Source: an uncultured Bacteroides sp. (GTDB lineage Bacteria > Bacteroidota > Bacteroidia > Bacteroidales > Bacteroidaceae). Taken from it: a stretch of 53,457 nucleotides of DNA. The stretch spans positions 1-53,457 of the forward strand of contig CASFQC010000012.1 in the NCBI GenBank assembly GCA_949296415.1. Direction: 5' to 3'. The translations under genes and the position numbers were made by a program. Below are positions 44,626 through 53,295 of this stretch, piece after piece. The notes beneath the pieces were generated by a model. The model was not told the DNA's origin and did no database searches. It saw nothing but the letters and a program-made list of their open reading frames with translations. The stretch's first letter is position 1. Each line of letters begins with the position of its first letter.

Positions 44626-45550
44626 TTAAGGCGTCACGGAAATAATCCATGTTGTACTTTCCAATATATTCATGCATTTTGTTGTCATCATATTGCGGTT
44701 TCATGTCATTTGTAATGAAAATGCTGATAAATTCTTCCGAATATCCTCTGTTCTTCATAACATTGTATATTATACTTCCAGGTATGTTCTTTAAACCTGT
44801 TTTTTTTGAAATATCATTGCAGATACTATTGTAAATGGCAAAATGGCGGGCATGCATGGATTCATGGGTCAATATGACAACCAAGGCCTCCTCTGCTGTC
44901 CTGACTGTACTCCAATCAAAGCCTGTACTGTCAGCGGTGGCATTAGCTGTTGTCCATCCGTTTTCATCAATGCATTTTTCATTGAATGTGATGGAATATA
45001 GTCCGGTGTTAGGGTCATATTTTGTTATTGCAGCGGAATCTTTCTCGTCAGCTTTAGTGAATGTGTCTATTTGCAATACCATACTTACGTATCCTCTGTC
45101 AAAATACACCAACAGTTCTTTCAGTACAGAGTTGCTTTCCATTATTTTCATCAGTTGCCTTTGGAATGCTGGCTTTTCCTCCATGTCTTTAAAGTAGAAG
45201 TGATTCTTGTCCGTCACGTCCACCCCGTCCACCCCGTCCTTTTGCGGATTATGACCTCCTCCCACTTCCGTATCATACACATCATAATAAGGACTGTTGT
45301 AGTAGTAATAGTCTTCCCCGTAGATATCAAACCATATGTCACTCTCGTCTCCGGGATATTCCCTGTCAATGAAGGGGTTGTCCGTGTCTCCCCAAGGCGG
45401 GATTCCGCTGCTCCATCCCCCGCCGTCATCTCCGGAGTCGTAGTATCCGTAGACCGTCACTTCGGGCAGCGTGCCCCCGTCCTTTATGTAGCCGTACTCC
45501 TCCGGGTCGTAGCCGTAGGGGTTATAGCCGTCGTTTCCCTGTGCGTACAT
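44594..45550 (-). CDS. HExxH-containing protein of unknown function (candidate toxin-like)
   Basis: A 318-aa protein from MYAQGNDGYN. The N-terminal third is low-complexity and rich in Gly, Asp and Tyr (GTLPEVTVYGYYDSGDDGGG). The C-terminal part contains VVILTHESMHARHFAIYN, an HExxH zinc-site candidate (His229, Glu230, His233). The frame is open upstream to 45666 with no ATG; an ATGGCC at 45630 would be in frame with it after one extra A in the A6 tract, and the decayed copy supports MAKK-ITREDFAGL as the ancestral start. Sequence is AT-richer than its neighbours. No signal peptide. Not a recognised family. Confidence 0.65.
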   Translation of the reverse strand: MYAQGNDGYNPYGYDPEEYGYIKDGGTLPEVTVYGYYDSGDDGGGWSSGIPPWGDTDNPFIDREYPGDESDIWFDIYGEDYYYYNSPYYDVYDTEVGGGHNPQKDGVDGVDVTDKNHFYFKDMEEKPAFQRQLMKIMESNSVLKELLVYFDRGYVSMVLQIDTFTKADEKDSAAITKYDPNTGLYSITFNEKCIDENGWTTANATADSTGFDWSTVRTAEEALVVILTHESMHARHFAIYNSICNDISKKTGLKNIPGSIIYNVMKNRGYSEEFISIFITNDMKPQYDDNKMHEYIGKYNMDYFRDALNEYRNDFHKY

Positions 45551-45657
45551 CCTGTCCTCTCTTTTCCCTTCCGCAGGGCGCAGCAGGCGCAGCCCCGCAA
45601 AGTCTTCTCTGGTTATTCTTTTTTGGCCATAGACTTTTGGTTTTAAGGTTGCTTTTG

Positions 45658-45665
45658 CAAATATA
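45658..45665 (-). promoter_or_regulatory. -7 box (TATATTTG) of the HExxH-LRR module
   Basis: The minus-strand TATATTTG fits TAnnTTTG and lies 28 bp upstream of the candidate ancestral ATG at 45630. No -33 TTTG at the expected spacing. Confidence 0.45.
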
Positions 45666-45723
45666 CACTATTCCTTTCATAATTGTCCGCTGATTTCTTA
45701 TGTTATGTAGCATGTTTCCCGCC

Positions 45724-46184
45724 TTTTGTCACTTTGACACTTTGCATTCCTTTAACACGGAGAATCGCGTATTTCCGACGGGGTGCAGGCCCGGTGGAAA
45801 AGAACGCAGGGATTTTCAGCCTTTCCTGTTGTACTTTAGGAAGATAAGCCGAAATTTAACACTTCAAACGCCCTCAGAAAACGCGGAAAAGTCCGTCCGG
45901 AAATCCGTTTTTCACACGGCGGAGGCTGGCAACAGGTCATCGGGAAGCTGACGGCAGGTCATCAGTCGGCTGCCAATGGGTTGACAGCCGGCGGGGAATG
46001 GGTTGTCCGCACGGTGAAAACGGCTTCCCGACCTGCTTGTTATTAACATAAAGAAACAGAGAAGCCTTATTTGCAGTTTTGTTTAACGTATATAAAGGGA
46101 TTTATCCGTACATTGTCTGTTTTTCCGGCCTGTTTTGAAAAAGAGACGGTAAGCGGAAACGGAATTTTCCCGTCTTTGTGACAG
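45724..46184 (+). repeat. 460-bp dispersed intergenic repeat, copy C
   Basis: Contains TTTGTCACTTTGACACTTTG, TTTAACACGGAGAATCGCG, GTGGAAAAGAACGCAGG, TTTAACACTTCAAACG, GGCAACAGGTCATCGGGAAGC, TTATTAACATAAAGAAACAG and GGTAAGCGGAAACGG in the same order as copies A and B. The right end faces the mtnN gene, whose -7 box lies 85 bp downstream. The left-half frame is open (45700-45951). Confidence 0.8.
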
Positions 46185-46268
46185 AAAAAACGGAGAAACG
46201 GTGTGATTATGTCATTCCTTTCTATGCCCTTTGCAGGGAAAGGAGGCGGCGGTTTTGGGAAAAAGACG

Positions 46269-46276
46269 TAATTTTG
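46269..46276 (+). promoter_or_regulatory. -7 box (TAATTTTG) of the mtnN-luxS pair
   Basis: TAATTTTG fits TAnnTTTG and is 27 bp before the mtnN ATG at 46304, which argues for that start over a Met 42 codons upstream. Confidence 0.55.
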
Positions 46277-46303
46277 CCGCACGAACAGAAAAATGAGGAT
46301 ACA

Positions 46304-46990
46304 ATGAAGATTGGCGTCATTTGTGCCATGGACAGCGAGTTCCGGCAGCTTGCCGGACGCATGGCAGAGAGAACGGAGAGCAGCGACGGCCTGTTCACTT
46401 ATACGCATGGCCGGATAGGACGGAATGAAGTGGTGCTGATGCAGTGCGGCATAGGCAAGGTGAATGCTGCGGCAGGCACGCTGAGGCTGACAGACAGGCA
46501 CCGTCCCCACTGTGTGCTGAGCACGGGCGTGGCGGGAGGTATAGACCCTTGCCTGGGCGTGGCGGACATGGTGGCCGGAAGCCGCACGGTGTATCACGAC
46601 GTGTGGTGCGGCGAGGGGAATGCCTACGGACAGGTGCAGGGCCTGCCCGCACAGTACGAGGCCGACCGCCGACTGCTGGAGCTGGCCCTTTCCCTTGACG
46701 GACCGGAACACCGTGTGCACGGAGGCCTGATCTGTACGGGCGACCGCTTCATCACCGACCGTGCCGGGTTGGATGCCATCAAAGGGAAATTCCCTGAGGG
46801 GCTGGCTGTGGATATGGAGTCGGCGGCCATCGCGCAGGTGTGCCATCTGTGCGGGGTGCCTTTCCTCAGCCTGCGCGTCATAAGCGACACGCCGGGAGCC
46901 GACAACCACGCCGCCCAGTACGCCGGTTTCTGGGAGACGCTGGCCGGACGTTCCTTTGACACCACCTGGAGATTTCTGGAGCTGATATAA
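46304..46990 (+). CDS. mtnN: 5'-methylthioadenosine/S-adenosylhomocysteine nucleosidase
   Basis: A 228-aa cytoplasmic enzyme that cleaves the glycosidic bond of methylthioadenosine and S-adenosylhomocysteine. It starts with MKIGVICAMDSEFRQL and has LMQCGIGKVNAAAGTLRL, LSTGVAGGIDPCLGVADMV, a VDMESAAIAQVCHLCGVPF block with the conserved Met-Glu, and LRVISDTPGADNH with the catalytic Asp. The product S-ribosylhomocysteine is the substrate of LuxS, encoded 18 bp downstream. Confidence 0.95.
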   Translation: MKIGVICAMDSEFRQLAGRMAERTESSDGLFTYTHGRIGRNEVVLMQCGIGKVNAAAGTLRLTDRHRPHCVLSTGVAGGIDPCLGVADMVAGSRTVYHDVWCGEGNAYGQVQGLPAQYEADRRLLELALSLDGPEHRVHGGLICTGDRFITDRAGLDAIKGKFPEGLAVDMESAAIAQVCHLCGVPFLSLRVISDTPGADNHAAQYAGFWETLAGRSFDTTWRFLELI

Positions 46991-47008
46991 CAACATACTA
47001 CTACCGCA

Positions 47009-47491
47009 ATGAAAAAGATACCGAGTTTTACCATTGACCACATCCGTCTGCTGCGGGGCATATATGTCTCGCGCAAGGACGAAGTGAACGGCGAAGTCAT
47101 CACCACGTTCGACATCCGCATGAAGGAACCCAACCGCGAACCTGCCTTGGGACAAGGCGCGCTGCACACCATAGAGCATCTGGCGGCCACCTACCTGCGC
47201 AACAATCCCCAGTGGCAGGACCGCATCATCTACTGGGGTCCCATGGGATGCCTTACGGGCAATTACCTGCTGATGCGGGGCGACCTGCAGCCGGCCGACA
47301 TACTGGAGCTGATGCAGGACACCTTCCGCTTCATAGCCGGCTATGAGGGCGAGGTGCCCGGAGCGGCTCCCCAGGACTGCGGCAACTACCTGCTGCACGA
47401 CCTGCCCATGGCACGGTGGGAGTCGGCCAAGTACCTGCACGAGGTGCTGGAGCACATGACCGAAGCCAACATGAACTATCCGGCCAAGTGA
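47009..47491 (+). CDS. luxS: S-ribosylhomocysteine lyase (autoinducer-2 synthesis)
   Basis: LuxS, 160 aa, converts S-ribosylhomocysteine to homocysteine and DPD, the autoinducer-2 precursor. The zinc ligands are visible: HTIEH near residue 52 and the Cys in APQDCGNYLLHD. The N-terminal IPSFTIDHIRLLRGIYVSR and the GPMGCLTGNYLLM block are typical. It is coupled to mtnN upstream, so both steps of the activated methyl cycle are in one transcript. Confidence 0.97.
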   Translation: MKKIPSFTIDHIRLLRGIYVSRKDEVNGEVITTFDIRMKEPNREPALGQGALHTIEHLAATYLRNNPQWQDRIIYWGPMGCLTGNYLLMRGDLQPADILELMQDTFRFIAGYEGEVPGAAPQDCGNYLLHDLPMARWESAKYLHEVLEHMTEANMNYPAK

Positions 47492-47513
47492 AAGGCTACA
47501 AACGCATAATAGG

Positions 47514-48044
47514 ATGATAAGCATACGCAAGGCCAGCCTGGCCGACCTGCCGGAGCTGATGGAGCTTTTCGGACAGGCCAGGCTCATCATGCGGAGTGAC
47601 GGCAACATGAACCAGTGGACCGGCGGATATCCGCAGGCCGGACTGGTGGAGGGCGACATCGCGCGGGGCGACTGCTACGTATGTATGGATGGGGACAAAA
47701 GAGCGGTGGGGACTTTTGCCTTTATCGTAGGCGAAGACCCCACTTATGCGAAAATCTATGAAGGCAGTTGGATGGATGACACCCGCCCCTACGGGACCAT
47801 ACACCGCCTGGCTTCCCTGCCCGACGTGCATGGAGTGGCTGCCGCCTGCATAGACTGGTGTTACTCCCGGTTGCCCAACCTGAGGGCGGACACGCACCGC
47901 GACAACCGCATCATGCGCCACGTGTTGCAGCGCAACGGGTTCGTCTGTTGCGGCATCATTTATCTGATGAACGGCGACGAGCGGCTGGCCTATCAGAAGT
48001 GTGCGGCTCATGCTGTGCCGTCTCCGTCGGCCACGGGAGGATAG
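47514..48044 (+). CDS. GNAT-family N-acetyltransferase
   Basis: A 176-aa protein. It starts with ISIRKASLADLPELMELF, the usual GNAT beginning, and has IHRLASLPDVHGVAAACIDWC and DTHRDNRIMRHVLQRNGFV, the acetyl-CoA binding and final helix-strand motifs. The substrate is unknown. It follows luxS by 22 bp and is probably co-transcribed. Its last 37 bp overlap the end of the convergent helicase gene. Confidence 0.9.
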   Translation: MISIRKASLADLPELMELFGQARLIMRSDGNMNQWTGGYPQAGLVEGDIARGDCYVCMDGDKRAVGTFAFIVGEDPTYAKIYEGSWMDDTRPYGTIHRLASLPDVHGVAAACIDWCYSRLPNLRADTHRDNRIMRHVLQRNGFVCCGIIYLMNGDERLAYQKCAAHAVPSPSATGG

Positions 48045-50464
48045 CGGCGTTCAAGCTCCTCAACGGGGCATCCGGTGAAGTAGTCTTCTACGAAGTCCCA
48101 TCGCTGGGTGTCGGTCAGGTGTCCGTTGCCGAAGAACAGGGTGAACAGCCTGATCTGTTCCTGGAAGATGCGTTCGTTGTTTTCCAGAATCCGGTTGCGG
48201 TATTCGCCCGACGCGGCCAGCTCCTTCATGAGTCCGGGCCGGTGGAACCGCAACAGTACGCAGGGCGTTCCTCCGCCTGTCATGCTGAAGGACAGGCAGT
48301 CGAGCATGGACAGCAGGTTGAGCAGCATGTTGAGGTCGGAGAATGGGGTGCAGTAGAAGGTCAGACGGTCGCCTTTCTGTCCGCCGATGCGTTGCGCGGC
48401 CAGCTTCCGGTAGCGCGACAGGAGGAGGTCGAACCCCTTGGTCACGGTGAACGACAGCTCGCTGGATTCCTTCTTTTGGGCGCTGCTTATGTAGCTCACG
48501 CTCCGTCCCTCTTCCGTGCGGCTTTCCAGCAGCGCGCCGAGGAACCGTTTGGCGGAGCGCACGTCCATATGGTGTTCCGCAAAGATGGCCCGGAGCTCTT
48601 CCTCGTCGAATTTCCCCTTGCGCTTCAGCAGGGCGGTCTTCATCATCACGGTGAGGCTGTTGAAGAGGGAGTCCATGCGCCGGTGTATCTCCGTGGCGTC
48701 TTCCTTCAGCATCACTTCGTGCTTGCCCACGGCGACGGCTCTTGCCCCTTCGAGCAGCGTGCCGTTGCCCAGCTTTTGCTTGAACTCCTTATATCCCAGT
48801 TCGGGGAACCGCTCTTCCCACAGCCTTTCCAGACTGACGCGCCACACGTGGTCTCCATCCTTCACAGGCGTGAGGTATTCCCCGTATGTACGGGCGAAGA
48901 GGTCGCCGGTCTTGTCCTGTACGAAGCCTTCGGAGAGCAGGTTTTGCGGACTGACGTCGAACAGCGGTTCGCCATAGCGCTGGTGCAGGTCGTCCTCCAG
49001 CCAGAGCAGGGCGGTCTTGACAAACTGTCCCAGTTCCGATTCATACTCCAGCTTGTTCTTTGTGCGGGGCAGCTTTACTGCGAATTCGAAGTCGGACAGG
49101 GATATCCTCATTTCCGGCTGTTCCCCTTTCATCTGATAGACCTCCAGCAGCTTGCGCAGGATAAGGGCCAGCTGCTCCTGGGCGATGTTGCCCGACTGGT
49201 GCAGCCGCTTCATGTAGTAGAAGTCCCGTTCGTGGAAGTCGGTGGCGGCCACACCCTGTATGCCGGCGTCGCGCGCGGCACGTCCTATCTCCTGTATGTA
49301 GTCTACGAAAGTGCTTGACGGGGCCACGTGGTACACGCGGTCTATGTCGCTGATGTCCACTCCCATGCCAAAGGCTTTGGTGGCCACGATGAGCCGTTTG
49401 GTCCCTTCCTTGAATTCCTTTATGATGCCGGCTTTCTGCTCCTTGTCCTTCTTGCCGTAGTACGAGGCTGCCAGCCGCCAGTTCTCCGGCCGCACCCAGC
49501 TTTTTACGCGCAGGTCTATGGAACTGGCAAAGGGGTAGTACAGCAAGGTCTTGTGTCCGTTGAGGAATCCTTCTATCCGTTCGGACACTACCCGTTGCTT
49601 GGCCTTGTCGTAGGTCTCGTCTTCCCCGATGGCCATCTGCCTGATGTCGAACCCTATGTTCTGCCTTTTCGCCGTACCCATGTAGAGCACGCAAGGCGCC
49701 ATTTGCAGGGAACGTATGGTCTCGAACACCATGTCGTTGCCGCCTTGCGGGTTCCATACGGCTGTTGCGGTGAGGGCAAAGATGGGGAAACCGTATCCGA
49801 GGCTTTGTTTCAGGCCGTTCAGGTAGCGTCCCAGAAACCAGTAGTCCACCCTGAACTCTTTTCCCCAGGTGGTCACGGTATGGGCTTCGTCCACCACGAC
49901 CAGTCCGATGTGGCGTTCTCCTACGAAGTGCCTTATGTCATAGGACAGGAGCAGTTCGGGCGAGAGGTAGAACAGGTCCACTTCGCCTTCGCGCACCTGT
50001 CTGTACACTTCGGACTTCTGTTCGGGCGACAGGTCGGACGAGGCGTAGGCCACACGTCCGTATCCCTTGTCTTGCAGGCTTTCCACCTGGTCTGTTATCA
50101 GCGCTTTCAGCGGAGAAACCACGATGGTGAGCATGCCGTAAGCCTTTCCCAGATAGATGGCCGGCAGTTGGAACAGCAGCGATTTGCCCGAGCCAGTGGG
50201 GGCCGTGAGCAGCAGGTTGTCGGCCTCGTGGCCTTCGCGGGCTTTCTCGGCCTCGCGTACCACGTGTTCTATGAGCTGGCCTTGCGATATGCCCAGCTTG
50301 TCTTTACCTCTGGACAGGTCGTCGTATATCTCCAGGTTGCGGAAATGGGGGTATCCGTAGATTTCGCCCAGCAGGTTTTCCATGTCCTTGCGGCAGGAGT
50401 CGGGCAGTTTGCGCTCTTTCAGTTCCGGCAAAGGGCGTGTGGGGTTATGTGGGGTTGTTGTCAT
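48008..50464 (-). CDS. RecQ-like SF2 DNA helicase
   Basis: An 818-aa ATP-dependent helicase. The motifs are Walker A APTGSGKS (88-95), motif Ia VVSPLKALITDQV, DEAH box VVVDEAHTV (192-195), motif III FALTATA, and the helicase C-terminal block VATKAFGMGVDISDID with QEIGRAARDAG. The C-terminal region (from about residue 480) is unusually long and does not look like RecQ's RQC/HRDC. I chose MTTTPHNPT as start because the promoter box lies between it and the Met 34 codons upstream. Role in repair or defence is open. Confidence 0.88.
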   Translation of the reverse strand: MTTTPHNPTRPLPELKERKLPDSCRKDMENLLGEIYGYPHFRNLEIYDDLSRGKDKLGISQGQLIEHVVREAEKAREGHEADNLLLTAPTGSGKSLLFQLPAIYLGKAYGMLTIVVSPLKALITDQVESLQDKGYGRVAYASSDLSPEQKSEVYRQVREGEVDLFYLSPELLLSYDIRHFVGERHIGLVVVDEAHTVTTWGKEFRVDYWFLGRYLNGLKQSLGYGFPIFALTATAVWNPQGGNDMVFETIRSLQMAPCVLYMGTAKRQNIGFDIRQMAIGEDETYDKAKQRVVSERIEGFLNGHKTLLYYPFASSIDLRVKSWVRPENWRLAASYYGKKDKEQKAGIIKEFKEGTKRLIVATKAFGMGVDISDIDRVYHVAPSSTFVDYIQEIGRAARDAGIQGVAATDFHERDFYYMKRLHQSGNIAQEQLALILRKLLEVYQMKGEQPEMRISLSDFEFAVKLPRTKNKLEYESELGQFVKTALLWLEDDLHQRYGEPLFDVSPQNLLSEGFVQDKTGDLFARTYGEYLTPVKDGDHVWRVSLERLWEERFPELGYKEFKQKLGNGTLLEGARAVAVGKHEVMLKEDATEIHRRMDSLFNSLTVMMKTALLKRKGKFDEEELRAIFAEHHMDVRSAKRFLGALLESRTEEGRSVSYISSAQKKESSELSFTVTKGFDLLLSRYRKLAAQRIGGQKGDRLTFYCTPFSDLNMLLNLLSMLDCLSFSMTGGGTPCVLLRFHRPGLMKELAASGEYRNRILENNERIFQEQIRLFTLFFGNGHLTDTQRWDFVEDYFTGCPVEELERRYPPVADGDGTA

Positions 50465-50535
50465 AAGCGGTGCAGTATGAATTACATGGGTAAGTGGTGC
50501 GTTTCTTCTTGATGGAAGAAGAGAGAAACTTATTA

Positions 50536-50567
50536 CAAAAGTAATATAAAAATCCATCTCCCACAAC
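50536..50567 (-). promoter_or_regulatory. promoter (GTTG -33, TACTTTTG -7) of the helicase gene
   Basis: On the minus strand TACTTTTG (50536-50543) is preceded by GTTG (50564-50567) with 20 bp between them, close to the TTTG/TAnnTTTG consensus. It gives the helicase its own promoter and supports the start at 50464. Confidence 0.6.
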
Positions 50568-50674
50568 TTTTTTGCGGAAGACGGAGTCTGAGGTGAACCC
50601 GTCCGCAGGAAGCGGTGAGTCCGTTCGTGCCAAATGATTGAAAAATGCGGTATACTCTGGATGGTTGTGTCTGT

Positions 50675-53281
50675 CTATCGCCTGAAGCCTATGGGTAGGG
50701 ATGTGTGTGCGGAAGCCGATGGGGGAACCATGAGGCTGGCTTTCTTCACGTCGCAGGCTTCCACGGTCTGTAGGGCGGTGCGTGTCGGGAGGTCCTGGCC
50801 GGACATCAGCCTGTCCGACAAGGCCGATAGCAACCCTTCGTCCACAAACCGGCACATCCAGCGGGCGTTGCTGAAGAACCTGTCCTTGCCTGCCACGGCC
50901 TGACGGATGGTGTAGTCCAGTGCTTTCCTGGCTTCTTCCGACAAGCGGAATTCCATGGCTCTCAGCCGTCTGCAGGCTATCTCCATCAATTCTTCAGGAG
51001 AATAGTCCTCAAAATGCAATACGCAGGAGAACCGGTCTCTCAGTCCGGGATTTGTGGCCAGCAGGGTTTCCATTTCCTGCTCATATCCGGCCATGATGAC
51101 CAGCATGTCAGGGTTGGGGGCGGACAAGGCGGTCAGCAGTGTGTCCACTACCCTCATGCCGAAGTCCCTCCGGTTGTCCGGACCTACGTACAGGGTGTAT
51201 GCCTCGTCAATGAAGAGCACGTTTCCCCGTGCGGATTCCAACACCTCAAGGGTGTTCCGTTCCGTGTCGCCGATGAACCGTCCTACCAGCCGGCTGCGCT
51301 CTGTCACCACCACTTCGCCTTTCGACAGCAGTCCCAGCGACCGGAAGGCTTGTCCCAGAAGTTTGGCCACGGTGGTCTTGCCCGTTCCCGGATTGCCGGT
51401 GAATATCATGTGCGACAGTCCCCGTCCGGTGGGCTTCAGTCCGGCCATCCGCCGTTGTTCGTCAAAGCGCACGCGGTTGAACACCGTTTGCAGGCGTCCT
51501 TTCAGTTTGTCCAGTCCCACCAGTTTGTCCAGCCCGTCCATGCTTTCGGCAAATCCGGCATGTGCCGTTTCGGCAACGGGCCTTTCCACGTCACTGGCCG
51601 CGATAGTGGATGCGGTACGCTTTCCCGTCCAGACGGTTGTGGCCAGCAGTCGGTTGCGGCAGCGGACCAGCAGGTGTTCCTCCATATACCGGTCCAGCTC
51701 TCTTTTTCCCCAGTGGGCCAGCTGTCCGTGGTTGCAGGCTTCTGTGAAGTAAGAGGCTGTCCGTCGGGCTGCCCCTTCGGAGAACCGGAAGTCTTGTTTC
51801 TCCAACTGGCTTTGCAGGTAGTGCACCAATTGCATGGGAGTGGCCTGTTTCTCGTCTATGCGGTTTTGTGGAGGGAAATACTTCCGCAGGGCCGGCGCGT
51901 TTTCCAGCAGGTTGTCTATCTGTTGTGCAGTCCCGCACAGGCAGAGCGACCATTCCTTTTGCGTCTCCAGCTTGTTCTTCAGCTGGCGCAGCAGCGGTTG
52001 TCCTTCGGCTGTGGCCAGTATGCCGATGTTGTAGAAGCATACGGTGCGTTGCCAGCAACCGTCCAGCGGGTCGTTGCAGGTGTCTGCGGACATCTGCCGT
52101 TGGTAGGCCTCTATCCAGCGGGCGGCATCTTCCGTGTGCAGGTCGGTGCACTGGAAGGCCATCCGTGCGAACGGTTCCACCAGGCTGTGGTCTTCTGTGG
52201 CGAACAGGTAGTGTCCGTAGCAGGTCAGCGACTTCAGTGCCCAACGGAAACGCATGTGGTTGAACTGCTGTGTCCGGAGGCAGTCCAGCAATTTCTGTCG
52301 GACAGCTCCCTGCCGTGGGGTAAGGCATATCAGGTTCCAGTAATACCCGTCCTCGCTCCGCATGGCTTCCAGTGCCAGTCGTTCGTCCGAACTGGAGGTG
52401 ACAGGACGTTGCCTGCCGGTGGTGAATCGCTGTCCGTCGGTGTGGAAGGGAATGACGGAGTAAGGCTCTCCGTTGTGTTCGGCTACCAGCAGGTAGTTTC
52501 CGGGCATCCAGATGCGGGTGGGTACAATGGTGTCTGTGCCGCTTCCCATGGACAGGTAATTCTCGGTCAGGCACTGGAAGGTCACTTCGTTCCTTTCGTC
52601 GGGCTGAATGTCGAACTGTGGCGACAGTTGCAGACGGCCCGTCGCTTTTCCGTCGGTCTTCAGGTCTAAGGACAGCAGGCGCGGATGTTGTGTCAGACTG
52701 CCGCCTTGGGGCAGTACGCGGAAATCGTAGCAGAAGTGCCCGTCCAGGCGTTCGGTCACATGCCATTCCTTGGGGTTGGGTTCTATGTGTCCGAAGAGCA
52801 GGAAGTAATTGCCGGTTTCCAGTGACGGCACATGCTTGCTCAGGTCGGTCAGCCATTCGCCCTCGGAAGGTTCTTCACAGATGTGGCACAGTGGTCGTGC
52901 GGTTCCTTCGCGGTAGAGCCATATGTCTATGGTAGCGTCTATGTCGCAGGCTTTCCGGTCTACGTTGGCATAGTAGATGTAGAAGTTCTCTTCGTGCGGC
53001 TTGTCGGGAGCGGCATACAGTCGTGGGCGGTCCGTATGCAGGTCTGCCTTGGAATCGCCGTAATTCAGCTGCATGTAGCTGAAGGTGTAGTGGCAGTCCT
53101 TTTTTATGCGTGGAATCTGGTAGGTGTGCCCGTGCCGTTGCCCGCGTTTCACCGGGGTGCCGTCTTCATGGTCATCATCCGCCGGTATGGCGGCTTCTTC
53201 TGATTGCAGGTAGTCATGGAGCAGGACGTCGAATTCCTGTTCCGTCATAGGGTTTTCGTTAGGATTCGGATGATTTGTCAT
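50675..53281 (-). CDS. AAA+ ATPase (CbbX/SpoVK-like) with large N-terminal region
   Basis: An 868-aa protein. Residues about 1-300 are a beta-rich region with no recognised motif. Residues about 400-545 resemble an AAA module that lacks a P-loop (CGTAQQIDNLLENAP, then a lid-like helical part). The second AAA module is intact: Walker A GNPGTGKTT (629-637), Walker B VLFIDEAY (688-695), sensor and lid to residue 840. The CbbX/SpoVK subgroup remodels protein complexes; the substrate here is unknown. It starts 15 bp from a MITE-like element and precedes the helicase by 210 bp. Confidence 0.87.
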   Translation of the reverse strand: MTNHPNPNENPMTEQEFDVLLHDYLQSEEAAIPADDDHEDGTPVKRGQRHGHTYQIPRIKKDCHYTFSYMQLNYGDSKADLHTDRPRLYAAPDKPHEENFYIYYANVDRKACDIDATIDIWLYREGTARPLCHICEEPSEGEWLTDLSKHVPSLETGNYFLLFGHIEPNPKEWHVTERLDGHFCYDFRVLPQGGSLTQHPRLLSLDLKTDGKATGRLQLSPQFDIQPDERNEVTFQCLTENYLSMGSGTDTIVPTRIWMPGNYLLVAEHNGEPYSVIPFHTDGQRFTTGRQRPVTSSSDERLALEAMRSEDGYYWNLICLTPRQGAVRQKLLDCLRTQQFNHMRFRWALKSLTCYGHYLFATEDHSLVEPFARMAFQCTDLHTEDAARWIEAYQRQMSADTCNDPLDGCWQRTVCFYNIGILATAEGQPLLRQLKNKLETQKEWSLCLCGTAQQIDNLLENAPALRKYFPPQNRIDEKQATPMQLVHYLQSQLEKQDFRFSEGAARRTASYFTEACNHGQLAHWGKRELDRYMEEHLLVRCRNRLLATTVWTGKRTASTIAASDVERPVAETAHAGFAESMDGLDKLVGLDKLKGRLQTVFNRVRFDEQRRMAGLKPTGRGLSHMIFTGNPGTGKTTVAKLLGQAFRSLGLLSKGEVVVTERSRLVGRFIGDTERNTLEVLESARGNVLFIDEAYTLYVGPDNRRDFGMRVVDTLLTALSAPNPDMLVIMAGYEQEMETLLATNPGLRDRFSCVLHFEDYSPEELMEIACRRLRAMEFRLSEEARKALDYTIRQAVAGKDRFFSNARWMCRFVDEGLLSALSDRLMSGQDLPTRTALQTVEACDVKKASLMVPPSASAHTSLPIGFRR

Positions 53282-53295
53282 AGTTGTCTGATTTT

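Noticed and set aside
45522-45713. Short minus-strand frame upstream of the HExxH gene
   Set aside because: Another frame of the same start region with no conserved counterpart in the decayed copy.
21743-46184. CRISPR-like spacing of the three 460-bp repeats
   Set aside because: Units are too long, far apart and of mixed orientation; no short direct repeats with unique spacers and no cas genes.
47858-49318. 486-codon plus-strand frame over the helicase end
   Set aside because: Overlaps the GNAT and the helicase genes on the other frame or strand and has no recognisable motif.
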